This document shows, piece after piece, positions 1-11,000 of a DNA stretch of 64,000 bases (position 1 is its first letter; each line of letters starts with the position of its first letter). The stretch is from Neodontobutis hainanensis. Lineage: Eukaryota; Chordata; Actinopteri; Gobiiformes; Odontobutidae. The stretch lies in contig JALDNG010000020.1 in the NCBI GenBank assembly GCA_024349245.1, positions 2,961,501-3,025,500 on the forward strand, given 5' to 3'. Made by a program: the position numbers and the translations under genes. Below the pieces are notes generated by a model. The model had not been told where the DNA came from and searched no databases. It worked only from the letters and a program-made list of their open reading frames with translations.

Positions 1-820
1 TTTAAGCAGATGTGTTTTTTTTTATTTTATTTTCAATCTGTTTTATATTCAAAACTAGTTGCAGTTTTTGTTTTGTGAAATGGTGCAGCTCTTTAATGGG
101 ATTTAACCGGAGCAGCCTAATATTTACTGCAGCATCATTACACATCACAATCCAGTGCCGTGTGTAGCCCTCACTATGAACTACGACCTTTGTTTCACCT
201 CAGCGTTGTCCTAATGGAATAATACAAACTAAATCTGCTCATGTCACAGTTCACCTGTGCAAACAGCACTGGCCTTCACCTTTCTTCTAAAAGCCATGTT
301 ATTAGGCAGCATAATGTTTTGATTAAATATCAGCTGAAAACTTTTGAATATTGCGTCAATTTGTCTTCTTGTGTTTTTTTTTCCCATGTGCCGCCCTTTC
401 CTCCGTCCCATCTGCCTCTGATTCAGGTGAGTAAATAGCACTTCAGTTTCAGTGTCAAGCCCTTCGGTTTTTACCACAGGAGGCACTGCTGCTGCTTCCT
501 CAGACGCTCTCTCATTATTTTAATCAAATGCAATTACTGCCGTTTGGAGGACAATCGACTTCTGTTGAACGGCCTTTTCTTTAACCCCGGCGGCCCACTC
601 TAAGACACACACACACACAACACTGACCAAGACTGTCCCAACTGAAGTTAAAAGTCCTGAGTCGGGCGGAGAGTGGGCCGTGAGAACAACGGGGGGGTGA
701 AGGTTTTTGAAGACGGACTTTGTGTTGATGTCGGTGAAAGAGACGAGGAGGGAATGTGACTGAAGTGTTGAAGAAGGCTTGTGTTTGGCTGAACTGTCGT
801 GGACCGGTGCTGAGTGTGTT
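1..820. other. Noncoding AT-rich DNA
   Basis: I see no gene here. The only simple sequence is a short CA run near 606-620. The open frames of 60-100 codons overlap on both strands and match no family I know. The stretch ends at the TA target site of the Tc1-like element. Confidence 0.6.
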
Positions 821-822
821 TA

Positions 823-849
823 CACTGTGTGCACAATTATTAGGCAAGT
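823..849 (+). repeat. Left terminal inverted repeat of Tc1-like element
   Basis: It pairs with 2092-2118 over 27 bp with mismatches at positions 3, 6 and 9, and the inner 18 bp are perfect. TA precedes it. Confidence 0.88.
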
Positions 850-1152
850 TGTATTTTTGAGGATTTATTTTGTTATTGTACAACTACAGTGTTTTTGGTC
901 AATCCAAAATGTTAACAAACCCTCAAACCTGAAATTTAAGTCATAAAAGTGAAGTTTTGGCTTTCTTGAGAATATGAGAATATCTACATGTACACCATTA
1001 TTAGGCTATTAGTGTGCAGAATAACTATGCAACTAAATGAAAAACAAAGATTTTTCCATCTCACTTGTTTATCTTCACCTGTTAAAGTAAGAATAATAAA
1101 CAAACTCAAAATCTACAAATAAAATTTCTGAAATAATAAAAAAATAAATACT

Positions 1153-1892
1153 TTAGGGACCAATATAGCCCCCCTTCTTTTTGATAACAGTCACAAGTCT
1201 TCCATTCACGGAGTCAGTCAGTTTCTTGATCTGGTCAGAATCAACTTTTTGTGCAGCCGCAACCACAGCCTCCCAGACACTTTTCAGAGGTGCACTGGTT
1301 ACCTTCAATGTAAATGTCCTGCTTAAGAAGAGCCCAAAAGTTGTCAATAGGGTTCAAGTCAGGTGAATAAGGGGGGCCATGTCTTTAGTTTTTAATCTTA
1401 AAGGCCTTTACTGGAGTTCATTTTCAACCCGAAAAGGTCCAACAACCACGGGCCCATCCATCTGGTCCATCAAGAGTCACTCTCATCTCATTAGTCCACA
1501 AAACCTTCTGTCTTCAGATATTTTTTGGCTCATTCTTAACGTTTCAACTTATGTGTCGGAGTGATGTTTTCAGAGGTGGTCGGGTTCCAGCCTTTCTTAC
1601 CTTGGCCATGTCTCTGAACTGAACACTCGTACTTCTTGACACACAGGTAGGCTGCAGGTGTGGAATATCGCATCACTGGAGGATAATGAGTTCCTGGTAG
1701 CTTCACGTGTGATTCTTCGCAAATCTTCTCGACATGTTTCTTGCGACCTTGTTGACTATTTGCTACAAAACGTTTGATGGTTCTGTGATCACGCCTCAAT
1801 ATCTTAGATATTTCAAGAGTGCTGCATCCTTGTGAAAGACTTCTTACAATTATTGACTTTTCAGAGTCAGTTAAATCTCTTTTTTGGCCCAT
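1153..1892 (-). pseudogene. Tc1-like transposase relic
   Basis: An intact enzyme would bind the terminal repeats and catalyse cut-and-paste transposition in the nucleus. The start at 1892 opens MGQKRDLTDSEKSIIV, followed by a helix-turn-helix with RRDHRTIKRFV, typical of the N-terminal DNA-binding domain. Near 1332-1380 the frame reads PYSPDLNPIDNFW, the block that normally holds the third catalytic residue (usually IENLW). Here the acidic residue is D rather than E. The C-terminal frame VWEAVVAAAQKVD to GGYIGP (1153-1290) sits in a different frame, so there is a frameshift between them. The central part with the QDN-type second aspartate is deleted. The gene is clearly dead; the family assignment rests on these motifs. 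Confidence 0.85.
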
Positions 1893-2091
1893 TTTTTCCT
1901 GAGGAGAAGAATCTGCCTAATAACTATGCACATCTTGATATAGAGCGTTGATCTCCTTAGGCCACACCCTCCCTCGTTACACAAATACCCATCACCTGAT
2001 ATACATTAAATCCAATACAGATTCAAGTTTATACAGCTTGGAAAGTATGTTGGAAAATTATGGATAAAATTATGATATGGTCAAAATAATC

Positions 2092-2118
2092 ACTTGCCTA
2101 ATAATTGTGAACGCATTG
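2092..2118 (-). repeat. Right terminal inverted repeat of Tc1-like element
   Basis: This is the inverted partner of 823-849. TA follows at 2119-2120. Confidence 0.88.
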
Positions 2119-2120
2119 TA

Positions 2121-4660
2121 AAGTGAAGTTTGGGCACTTGCTGCGTGTTTGGTGTAGATCAAACCTAATTCTATTAAAATGCACTGGTCTGGATGGAAGT
2201 AAAACCAGTTTCCTCCACATGCAGCAATAGGAGGTGTGTCCACGTCTGAATTTACAGATCCTGGGTTTATGTTGGGTGTTTCTTACATAGAGGGCAAAGC
2301 AAGGACCTTAAGCCCCCAAAGACCATCAGTATAGTTACATGCAAGTTTTCTACTTAATAATTCTATTGTTCTTATCATAACTGACACCTTTAAATGACTG
2401 GGTGGTCAGTAATTATTTGTATTTACTTTTTAGTGGGACTAACACACTTGTGTACACACAAAGTGATTCAAGTGATTTTATTTATAAGTCTCTGAGAAGC
2501 AGCTGGAAACAAAAACATGAAGACCAGTGTTTAGTGGGTCATTGCCACATTGTTAGAAGACACATATTTTGGGTCACTGGCTAAACGTCTCTCTCATAAC
2601 AAAAAAAAAGTAAAGTAGGAGAAAAGGTAAAAAAGAAGGGGAAAAACTCGAATCTTCCGTCACTTTCATTTTCTCATCAGAAAGTCTCTCTAAGCTTCCT
2701 TTATGAAGAACCCGAGGAGTGTCTTTTAAGTGTCTCAGTGAGTGCTGTTGATTGGTAGAACTGAGTCATGTGACCAAGTCAAGCCTCTAAGTATTGCCTT
2801 TAAAAATATAATAGTTAAGTAGTAGAATAGTTAGGTATTGTAGTCACAAAAGCTCCGTATTGAGTAAATCCAAATTGTTACTGTATGACTGTATGCATAT
2901 CATTCACTCTGATCTTTTTGATTCAGGGCGAGGTGGGCACGGCTTGGGGCGGCTCAGGGGTTAAGAGCCCATGTGGACGTGTTGTAGGACGAGGTGTCGG
3001 ACTGACACATTTTGTGGCATGTTACAAAAAGATGCACTCAGTCCTGCCTTTGTCCCGCTGCCTCTCTTTGTGTCGGTATGATTTCAGAAGGAGATGGGCC
3101 GATGTCAGGGGCGTTTGTGGCCGAGGCGGGGTGTATGAGTCGGGGGAGGGTTTGTGAATGGGCTCCTGTGTTGTAATCAGCCGGCAGAGACCCCAGGACG
3201 GGGTAAAGGCAGTGGGATAAAGACTGTAAGTGTTGTGGAGATGTGACCGCTGCACCAGCTCTGCTTTTGCCTCGTGGGCACTCGCGAAGAATCCACTGAT
3301 CTGTCATCTGCCAGACATTACCCTGCCAGCCCCCCCCACGTCTGCACAAGGCTTTTTCACTCTCACAGACGAGTCAGAGAGTCTTTGACTGTACTTTAGA
3401 CGAATATTGACACAATCCGGGAAAACCTTAACCATCACATCTTATTCAAATCAAATGTAGCGCATGTTAGACCTGTTTTTCCGCAATTAATGATATTTAA
3501 TGATGTTTTACTTAACTTCAAATCTTTCTTGTTTTTCTGTATAAACAGCACTTACTTTAAAACACAGATTTGGATCTATGTGACAAATGTAAAAGTTAAA
3601 TTGATGAACTATTCACCCTGGTTTTCCAAATCAGTTTTGTAAAATAAAGCCTAATCCACTCTTATCTATCTTAGGAATTACCCCAGACATGGATTTGCCC
3701 AAAGTTTTGACTTTTTTAGTAGACATAGTCCTGGAATAGTGTTTTCCAGTATTTTTTTCTGTCACCACTGATTTAATGTTGAGAAAAATATACAATATTT
3801 TGTACATTTCACTTCACCAGTAATTTCTTCTGTGTACAGAGGATTGGGTTGGGGCCATTCCTGTAAACTTGATCCATTTCTTCAAAATAATACCTACACT
3901 TTCCTGACAGAACAGACAATTTTCTACTGATCTGGGATTTTCAGAAAGATATAGTGACAAAATTTCCCAAACCTTCAGTTAAAAATGTTCTCATAAACAT
4001 AAAAACGTAAAAAGACATTCTGCACAAAGCCAGTCTCAGACACAGAGTCATCCCTGTCTTATCCCAGGGATTCCTCGCTGTAACGTTGGCCCGACCTCTG
4101 CCCCAGACCAGACGCACCTATAATAACCCAGTGAATCCCGGCGAGGCCCCCTCTCGGTGTAAAAAGATTAGGCCGCTGTCTCGGGACGTTATGACTGGCC
4201 TACAGGTAGACTGCGCCTCCAAACAGAACGAGGTCAGTGTACGAGGCGAGAGGAGTGCGAGGATGCGCGCCCTACACAGTCTCTCCTCGACAAGAAGGCA
4301 ATATTAACACGAGACTGCGCGGGGCGGGGGAATTCCTCATGCATGGCTTCTAACTAAACATGAAATGTTTATGTTGTCTGCGTGTGGGAGGCTGTGTGAG
4401 TACGAGCGCTCCACAAAAACAAGGGACAAGGTTGTCTCATATCCGTGTAAGGCACCTCCTTCTGCTGCATGTGTTCTGTCTCTAGCATTTAACAGATCTG
4501 TGTCGCATTTACAGAAACAGGGATCTGGGAAACAAGATACAGAACAGATAAAGAGGCATAATATGAGATCAATGCACCGAGAAAAATGTTGAAAGAAGGA
4601 CCTCAATTTGACTTTTACAAATAATTGGTGTTTAGTTCTTGAAAAATGATACTCAGGACA
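2121..4660. other. Noncoding DNA with two GC-richer patches
   Basis: No gene or complete repeat is recognised. The stretch is mostly AT-rich, with GC/CpG-richer patches at about 2930-3350 and 4040-4330. These could be regulatory or conserved noncoding DNA, but nothing in the sequence alone proves that. The open frames there are short and unrecognised. Confidence 0.5.
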
Positions 4661-4760
4661 GTTGTGGGTTCATGTCCTCCCTGCGGTTTTTCACTTTGTC
4701 TGGTCTGCCACCATCCCAGAAACATGCATGTTTAGGCGAATTAATCTAAATTGCCCCTAG
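4661..4760 (+). repeat. Degenerate fragment of a common fish interspersed repeat
   Basis: The run of CATCCCAGAAACATGCATG followed by AATTGCCCCTAGTG resembles a dispersed repeat seen widely in teleost genomes. Only about 100 bp is left and no ends are visible. The assignment is from memory of the family and is moderate at best. Confidence 0.45.
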
Positions 4761-4819
4761 TGGAAAAATGGCATGTTTACAGTCTAGAGGTTTTATTCTC
4801 ACCAAAACAGAAAAGGATC

Positions 4820-4827
4820 CCAGCTTG
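4820..4827. repeat. Target site duplication, left copy
   Basis: CCAGCTTG directly precedes the palindromic element and recurs at 6460-6467 directly after it. A ninth base (C) may extend the match, depending on where the terminus is placed. Confidence 0.8.
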
Positions 4828-5052
4828 GTCCGTGTATCATCCGATCATTCAATTATTCCATTTAATCTGGCAAACCAAAAACGAAATAACGAATCAATAT
4901 TTTGTTTTTCTGTTTTTCTGTATGAACCAAATATGAAAAACTGACGTTTGTTTCTTTGCTTTCAGCTCGCAACGGGAAATATAATAAACAAGGAAACCAA
5001 AACGAAATAATACTCAAATTTTCTTTATTTTACGGTGCCGTCCTGCTTGCTT

Positions 5053-5064
5053 TGCGCATGCGCA
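5053..5064. promoter_or_regulatory. NRF1-type palindromic motif, left arm
   Basis: TGCGCATGCGCA matches the consensus for the transcription factor NRF1, which usually lies near the start sites of CpG promoters. It is 82 bp upstream of the exon 1 ATG. The motif is seen directly; promoter activity is inferred. Confidence 0.55.
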
Positions 5065-5145
5065 GTAGATAGTTTCGAAGGAGTAGGTTGCTGAGCGCCT
5101 AAAAGCGGAGGGTCCGGTCTTAGTTGTTCAAATTTTCCTGTTCAA

Positions 5146-5358
5146 ATGGCACTCAAACCATACATGTCTTTTATTGAGGACATGTTTATTAAAGGAATGC
5201 CATATCATGAGATCTCAGTAAAGATGCGAGAAATGGGTGTCCAGCGTGGAAGCTCTGAGATCAGCATTCGGAGACTACTTGCCAAGCATAATATGCGTAG
5301 AAAAGGATACACTTCTGATTCAGAGCTTGACATTGCTGTGTCTCGAGCAATAAATGAG
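5146..5358 (+). CDS. Transposase-like exon 1 (partial), plus-strand copy
   Basis: The ATG at 5146 opens MALKPYMSFIEDMFIKGMPY. The frame runs 71 codons to ...SRAINE and is followed at 5359 by GTAACG, a plausible splice donor after AG in phase 0. Without splicing it reads on for 12 more residues to a stop at 5397. Residues about 16-60 look like a helix-turn-helix: a first helix with YHEISVKMREMG, then SSEISIRRLLAKHNM. This suggests the DNA-binding N-terminus of a transposase. From memory, fish proteins that start like this continue into an integrase-type DDE catalytic domain; none is present in this window. The exon is intact, free of stops and identical to the opposite copy, so it is either young or recently homogenised. 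A truncated 83-residue DNA-binding protein is possible but unproven. Confidence 0.6.
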
Positions 5359-5575
5359 GTAACGTTACGTGATATAAAAAAGTTAAACATGTACTAGACC
5401 AGTGGTGTAGTCTAGTTTTTTGTAGTGAGTATACTGTGATTTTTTCCTCCCAGCCGTCCCATAAGCACCACTACACTCACTACATACAGTATGCATGTAA
5501 CGTTACATGTAATATAGACTCTAGAGCATTCTGAAGTACTGCTTAGGCTGTGTGTTGTCAAAACTGCATACACTT

Positions 5576-5580
<5 letters not shown>

Positions 5581-5664
<84 letters not shown>
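5581..5664. repeat. (CA)n microsatellite in the palindrome loop
   Basis: About 42 uninterrupted CA units. The 83-codon minus-strand frame through it reads poly Cys-Val and is not a gene. Confidence 0.97.
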
Positions 5665-5666
<2 letters not shown>

Positions 5667-5928
5667 CCATGGAAGCCGAAAACGTCATTGCAGTGCTTCA
5701 CAACCCAGACGGGGTGAATTTATGAATGTACGCGTTAAAGTTCTGTCACAAAACAATGTGGTTACGTATCATCTATTTTAAGTGGGTAACGTTAACGTTA
5801 TACGGAAATCTCTGACCGTTACTAGTGGGTATACAGTGTAACGTTATACAGGCTACCTGCGTATCACGTAGTTAGGCTACACCACTGGTCTAGTACATGT
5901 TTAACTTTTTTATATCACGTAACGTTAC

Positions 5929-6141
5929 CTCATTTATTGCTCGAGACACAGCAATGTCAAGCTCTGAATCAGAAGTGTATCCTTTTCTACGCATATTATG
6001 CTTGGCAAGTAGTCTCCGAATGCTGATCTCAGAGCTTCCACGCTGGACACCCATTTCTCGCATCTTTACTGAGATCTCATGATATGGCATTCCTTTAATA
6101 AACATGTCCTCAATAAAAGACATGTATGGTTTGAGTGCCAT
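5929..6141 (-). CDS. Transposase-like exon 1 (partial), minus-strand copy
   Basis: This copy encodes the same 71 residues as the plus-strand exon at 5146, from an ATG at 6141, with its splice donor just past 5929 on the minus strand. The two exons point at each other across the loop, so transcripts from both promoters would be convergent and complementary. No second exon or DDE catalytic core lies in the loop or in the flanks, so neither copy can make the full enzyme from this locus. The identity of the arms argues for recent formation, gene conversion between arms, or an assembly artefact. Confidence 0.6.
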
Positions 6142-6222
6142 TTGAACAGGAAAATTTGAACAACTAAGACCGGACCCTCCGCTTTTAGGCGCTCAGCAAC
6201 CTACTCCTTCGAAACTATCTAC

Positions 6223-6234
6223 TGCGCATGCGCA
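6223..6234. promoter_or_regulatory. NRF1-type palindromic motif, right arm
   Basis: This is the mirror copy of 5053-5064, in the same position relative to the minus-strand exon 1. Confidence 0.55.
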
Positions 6235-6459
6235 AAGCAAGCAGGACGGCACCGTAAAATAAAGAAAATTTGAGTATTATTTCGTTTTGGTTTCCTTGTT
6301 TATTATATTTCCCGTTGCGAGCTGAAAGCAAAGAAACAAACGTCAGTTTTTCATATTTGGTTCATACAGAAAAACAGAAAAACAAAATATTGATTCGTTA
6401 TTTCGTTTTTGGTTTGCCAGATTAAATGGAATAATTGAATGATCGGATGATACACGGAC

Positions 6460-6467
6460 CCAGCTTG
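6460..6467. repeat. Target site duplication, right copy
   Basis: CCAGCTTG directly follows the palindromic element and matches 4820-4827. It supports insertion of the whole palindrome as one unit. Confidence 0.8.
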
Positions 6468-7632
6468 CTTTCTGTTCTGTTCTGTTCGTTCACAGTGGCA
6501 TATTTTATTTATTTCAATGTTTTGCAATTTTAGTGCTGCATCTTTTTACAATCACCTTGTTTTTAGGTGTTTGTCCGAACGGCTAATGGATCTGCAACGA
6601 GCGGAAAAGACCCAGATGTGTGTCCATGTGACTAATGCAAAAGTATACTTGGTTTGCTGCTTCACAAGTACTCAAATTTTTGTATTTTAAAATCGAGTAC
6701 ACATATGAGAACCTTATATGTGACACGTTAATTTAACAGTGACTTGTTATGCCCCTTGACTTTAACAGAGCATCATTTACAGTTTTCTTAAAGTAACTGT
6801 ATCAGTATCAAGACAATATTCTCTAAGACTTTTGTTGGCATTCTTTTATGACAAAGCGACAGAGAGAAGAACAGTTGTTTCCATGAGCAAAGATACAGAT
6901 ATCTAACAGGACAAGACATTAACATTTCAACAACCCAGAGGCACAGACACATAGCACGGCTTTACCCCAGGCTCCTGCCACTCTCCTGGCTTCAGCGCCA
7001 ACATTTACCCACTTCTTTCACACTTAGGTTTTAATGAACAGTTCCCTTTTCTCTCTGAAGACATCAACAATCATAGGCCATTGACCAAACACTGTTGGCT
7101 TTGATGAAGTCAAGCTTAGATAAAATTAAACAAGCCTTGACTTTCTTTGGACACAATTCTAAGTCTGCAGTATTGAAGTCCTGGGTTCTTGTGCCCTATC
7201 CTCCTTCCCAACCGACCTCCTGCTGAAAGGACTGTGGAAACAACATGCTATACATTCTTAATATAGACATACACAGATGCTATATTGCCTTATGTTGTTA
7301 CACAAAATTTTACAAAGACACGTACTGTACTGTATTTTATGTAATGCTATGAATGAATGGTCTCTAAGTGTTAGCCATGTGAGTGACTGGCAATCCTCCA
7401 GGGTGAACCAAAAGCAGCTGGGGCATAAGTGATAGAAAATGAATGTAATGAACAATCTAAAGCATATGCAAGCTGTTCTAAGAGGCTTGTAATTTAGAAA
7501 AAGAGATGAAACGTGCATTTAGGTCTATGGTCTATATTATATCTTTAAATATATACAGATAGATGATTTGTCACTTACCTTGTGCTTACTGTATTGCCTC
7601 AGTCAGATGACACAGGCAATTTATACACAGGT
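6468..7632. other. Noncoding AT-rich DNA
   Basis: No gene or known repeat is recognised. A short TTCTG tandem run follows the foldback element at about 6471-6485. The open frames are short and unrecognised. Confidence 0.55.
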
Positions 7633-8075
7633 GTAAATGGTAAATGGTAATGGTAAATGGCATGCATTTATATAGCGCTTTCCTGCACCCTTCTCGGGCA
7701 CCCAAAGTGCTTTACATTGTGCTTCCACTCACCCCATTCACACACATCCACTCCTGGGGCAGACAGAGAAGGGGGCTGCCAAACAAACGGCGCTCAACCT
7801 TCTCCTACCACCACCAAACACACCTCTACAGTCACACACATTCTTACACCAGGGCTACGGACACTGGGAGCAAGGTGGGTTAAGTGTCTTATCCATAAAT
7901 ACCAAACACTGTCCTAGATCCAGAACTGTACACAGGATCTAAAAAAGTATTTTCTAAACCCAATCCTCTCCATTTACTGTACCTTTGACTGTGCCTGGCC
8001 CCAGGGGATACAAACCCCCAATCTCCTTCACCCAAGCTGGGTGCACTAACCTCTCCACCGCGGAGAAGCCTGTTC
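7633..8075 (-). mobile_element. tRNA-headed SINE, minus strand
   Basis: Read on the minus strand, it starts near 8070 with a tRNA-like head (GGAGAGGTTAGTGCACCC, then a box-B-like GGGTTTGTATCCCC). It continues through a body with TAAGACACTTAACCCACC and GTAAAGCACTTTGGGTGCC, and ends in AAAGCGCTATATAAATGC plus a run of short AATGGTA repeats (7636-7660). The body and tail are shared with the SINE copies at 19.0 and 24.7 kb. Such tails are usually borrowed from a partner LINE; here that is inferred. Confidence 0.65.
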
Positions 8076-11000
8076 AGGCTAAACTTTTGTGTGTATATTA
8101 TGTTCGGAGACCAAACATGTACATGTTAAAGGAGAATAACCTATGAATAATGCAAATAAAAAAACACATAAGGATCTACTTTGTGCCATGGCTGTCCCGT
8201 GAGCCGGACGTTGGACCCGTTTGCTTTAGTCAAATGCCCATTGTGAGCTGGGTATTCTATATTTATTAGTTATTTCACATTACATTTTTCTTCCAAACAC
8301 TACTGCATAGCTTTACAGTCAGAATCTGTGGTAAAGATAATGTATACCACTTTATCCCAGCTTTACAAACGGCTCATCCTATGCAACCCTACTTCCAAAA
8401 CTATCACTTAAAGTTTCCTAATACTAGTTTTTATTGTCAACATTGAGCTGGTGCTAATGGGATTGGGATAATTGGGATAATTGAGAAAAAAAAAATGACT
8501 GTAATTATACTTCAACAATCCCTTTTCTTTTTTTAAACACCTCTCATCCTTCTGTGCTGTGAACATAAAGACTGGAGTAATCCTGGACCGACTCAGAAAT
8601 GACAGGGCCAGGCCTTCTTTGTTGCTCTGCTCCATTTCATCTGGTTTCTTAATAAAAGACTAGAGGTATTTCCTCCCAAAAATAGGGCCCACTCTTCCCA
8701 CTTCTGACCATCGCTCGCTGTTTACTCTGAGCGCGACATTAACACCCGGGGTACGTTATGTTAAGAGCCCTCTCACAGAGTACAGTGTGCGGTTGAAGCG
8801 AGGGATTTGTTCAAATTAGGCCCTTAAAGATCATGTAACATAAGTGGAAACAAATGTGGATGCCTTGGCCGTGTTATTCTTCCGACGCTCCGCCAAAGCC
8901 CTGGCTTCGACGCAGCTCTCGACAAACCAACAGAAATAGGCAGAACTCCCTTTTTTTTCTTCTTCCCTGAGCTCAGTATTTCACTCTGTGTTTGTTTAAT
9001 GCAACTCAATCTCTCAAATTTAATGTATCTATGTAACGTTTCCTGAAATCTATATGGAAACACAATTGAAGAAAAACTATGTCTGTTTACATTAAAAATT
9101 AGGTAAATGTTAACTTCCTTTCCCTATGAGATACAGGACTTAAAGAGGAATAGTTCAGTATTTAGTTAAAGCTCTTTATGAGATACTTTGGTAGGTAATT
9201 CCCTTCAGCAGGTAATTTTCAGCCCTGGTCTGAAGCAGACAAGAACAATTACACAGGCTTTGTGTTATGTATGTTATATACACATAGACACTTTAAAAAC
9301 GACTAACAAGGCTTTTACAGCTTCAGTGCAAGTGTGAGTCATAGAAGCTAACATGACTTCCTTTTGATATTAATGTTTTTTATTAATATTTAGACTAACC
9401 CGCTGGATTGGATCCCATCCATCACCCCAACCTATGAAAAAAGTCTCCTAAAACCCATGTCTTGTCTTAAATTTTGCAAATGTACACATTGAATGTCATT
9501 TTGGGCTAAATCAACTCATCCACCACCCCAACCAGGTTTGTTTTCTTTTTAAAAGGACTTTTCTCCCAGGGAATCAACCTAAAGCTGCAATGAGAAAGTG
9601 CTAAAAAGGTTTTGTGTGCCATATATTATCTCAACCTGCTTTCTGTCTTTGAATTAAATAAAAAATATATATTAAAAAGTAAACACTAGGTAAAACCAAC
9701 ATATCATACATATCATGCTTTTCTGTCAATTCTGCTTTTTGTGCATCATGGCATGATGGGGGATTTCTGAGAAGGGGTCACAAAAGCTTGCAGACACTGG
9801 GTGGCTTTATGGGACACCTCTGAGTGTTTACTTGACTCTCAGTCCTGAATAATGCAGCCTCTGAGAGAGCGTAGGACGGCCCGAGTTATGCCTAATGCGC
9901 ACTGTCCATTGACGTGTCTGTAACTCATGGAAATGAATGGCGGTCAGAGAAGCAGTGTCCTGTATCAAAGCCGAACTAACATGCCTTTCTCACGGAGCCG
10001 GAGAAGTGGCCCTTTGTCACGACGGACGCCTGCTATCGGCTCCCAGCATCTCACAAAATATGCCCCATTGTTGGGTAAGGCCAACTCCGTTTACAACTCA
10101 GCATTCCTGAAGCCACCCCTCCCTCCTGCCGTTTCTGAGACTGACAGCCGCAGATTAAGTTTACTTTAGCAGTGCTTCGATTGTAGGCCTCTGTTAGCTT
10201 CTTCTGTAATGATTTGTGAGGGAATAACTGTGGTTAGTTTGAAGTAACCTCAGTTTAAAAAGTTTATTCTCGCTCAAGCAGCCTGTATCTGATGTGAAAC
10301 TCTGGGGCTTTTAGTGGCTCCAGGAGAGGAACAGTGTGTAATGTATTGTACGTATGTGGGCATGATGAAACATTGTTGGAAACATTTGTGTAAAGGATGG
10401 ATTTTACTGTCTGCACTCTATAGATTGAAATTTTTAACATTACTTTTTAAACTGAGCCTGGACTTCTGTATTGATTTATACTTTCCATATATTCTTTGCA
10501 TACTTTTTTGTAATGGATTAAAAGAGTAACATGAAAAAAACTTATAGCCTATATAAAACAATACATACTATTCTTATTATTCTCACATTTTATCACAAGC
10601 AACAAAAGTGATTATTAGTAAGTCATTTTAAATGTACAATTTCCACAAGTGACCGGAGCTTAGATTTGAAATTGACCAGAGTTTAAATGAATACAAATGA
10701 AAAAGTGAGAACATACTGTATAGTATAGTTGAAAATTTAAAGATGATGCTTAGGTTTTGTGTATATGAAGATGCAGTGCAGTAAAATATAAATTATGTTA
10801 TTAAGTATAAATTTGAAATACTACTTTACCCTATGCTGGCTGGTTTTATTGAGAAGTGGGGGATGACACTTAATTAACTTAACCGAGCTATCATAAAGCT
10901 AACATTAAGCTAACGGACAGATTAAGGGACTCTTTTGCGGTGACAATGATTATTGCTCTTATATTGAATCTACAGATATTCAAACATTTGCAACTGAACC

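Larger units (their letters stand above)
821..2120 (-). mobile_element. Internally deleted Tc1-like DNA transposon
   Basis: The element body is 823-2118 and is flanked by TA on both sides (821-822 and 2119-2120), the target duplication used by Tc1/mariner elements. Terminal inverted repeats of about 27 bp (823-849 and 2092-2118) match at all but three positions and share the core CACAATTATTAGGCAAGT. The transposase lies on the minus strand: an N-terminal helix-turn-helix part at 1892 and a C-terminal part down to about 1153. At about 1296 bp it is shorter than the roughly 1.6 kb expected for this family. The missing part is the middle of the gene, near 1380-1400, where the second catalytic aspartate would be. 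It cannot encode a working enzyme. Confidence 0.88.
4828..5410 (+). repeat. Left arm of 583-bp perfect inverted repeat
   Basis: It pairs base for base with 5877-6459. It contains the promoter motif, leader and exon 1 on the plus strand. Confidence 0.92.
4828..6459. mobile_element. Palindromic foldback DNA transposon with two exon 1 copies
   Basis: The 1632-bp element consists of two inverted arms, 4828-5410 and 5877-6459, 583 bp each. Every paired position sums to 11287, so there is no indel, and I found no mismatch on reading both arms. The loop is 5411-5876 and holds a (CA)n tract. The ends begin GTCCGTGTATCATCCGATC and are flanked by an 8-bp direct repeat. Each arm carries an NRF1-type motif, a short leader, and the same 71-codon first exon followed by a splice donor. 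The rest of the transposase gene is absent, so this looks like a non-autonomous derivative made of two head-in 5' halves of a longer element. The protein start resembles fish transposase-like proteins with an integrase core (perhaps the IS3EU group); that assignment is recalled, not searched. Confidence 0.8.
5877..6459 (-). repeat. Right arm of 583-bp perfect inverted repeat
   Basis: It is the exact reverse complement of 4828-5410. It contains the same promoter motif, leader and exon 1 on the minus strand. Confidence 0.92.

Noticed and set aside
5412..5663. 83-codon Cys-Val repeat frame
   Set aside because: Reads through the (CA)n microsatellite in the palindrome loop.
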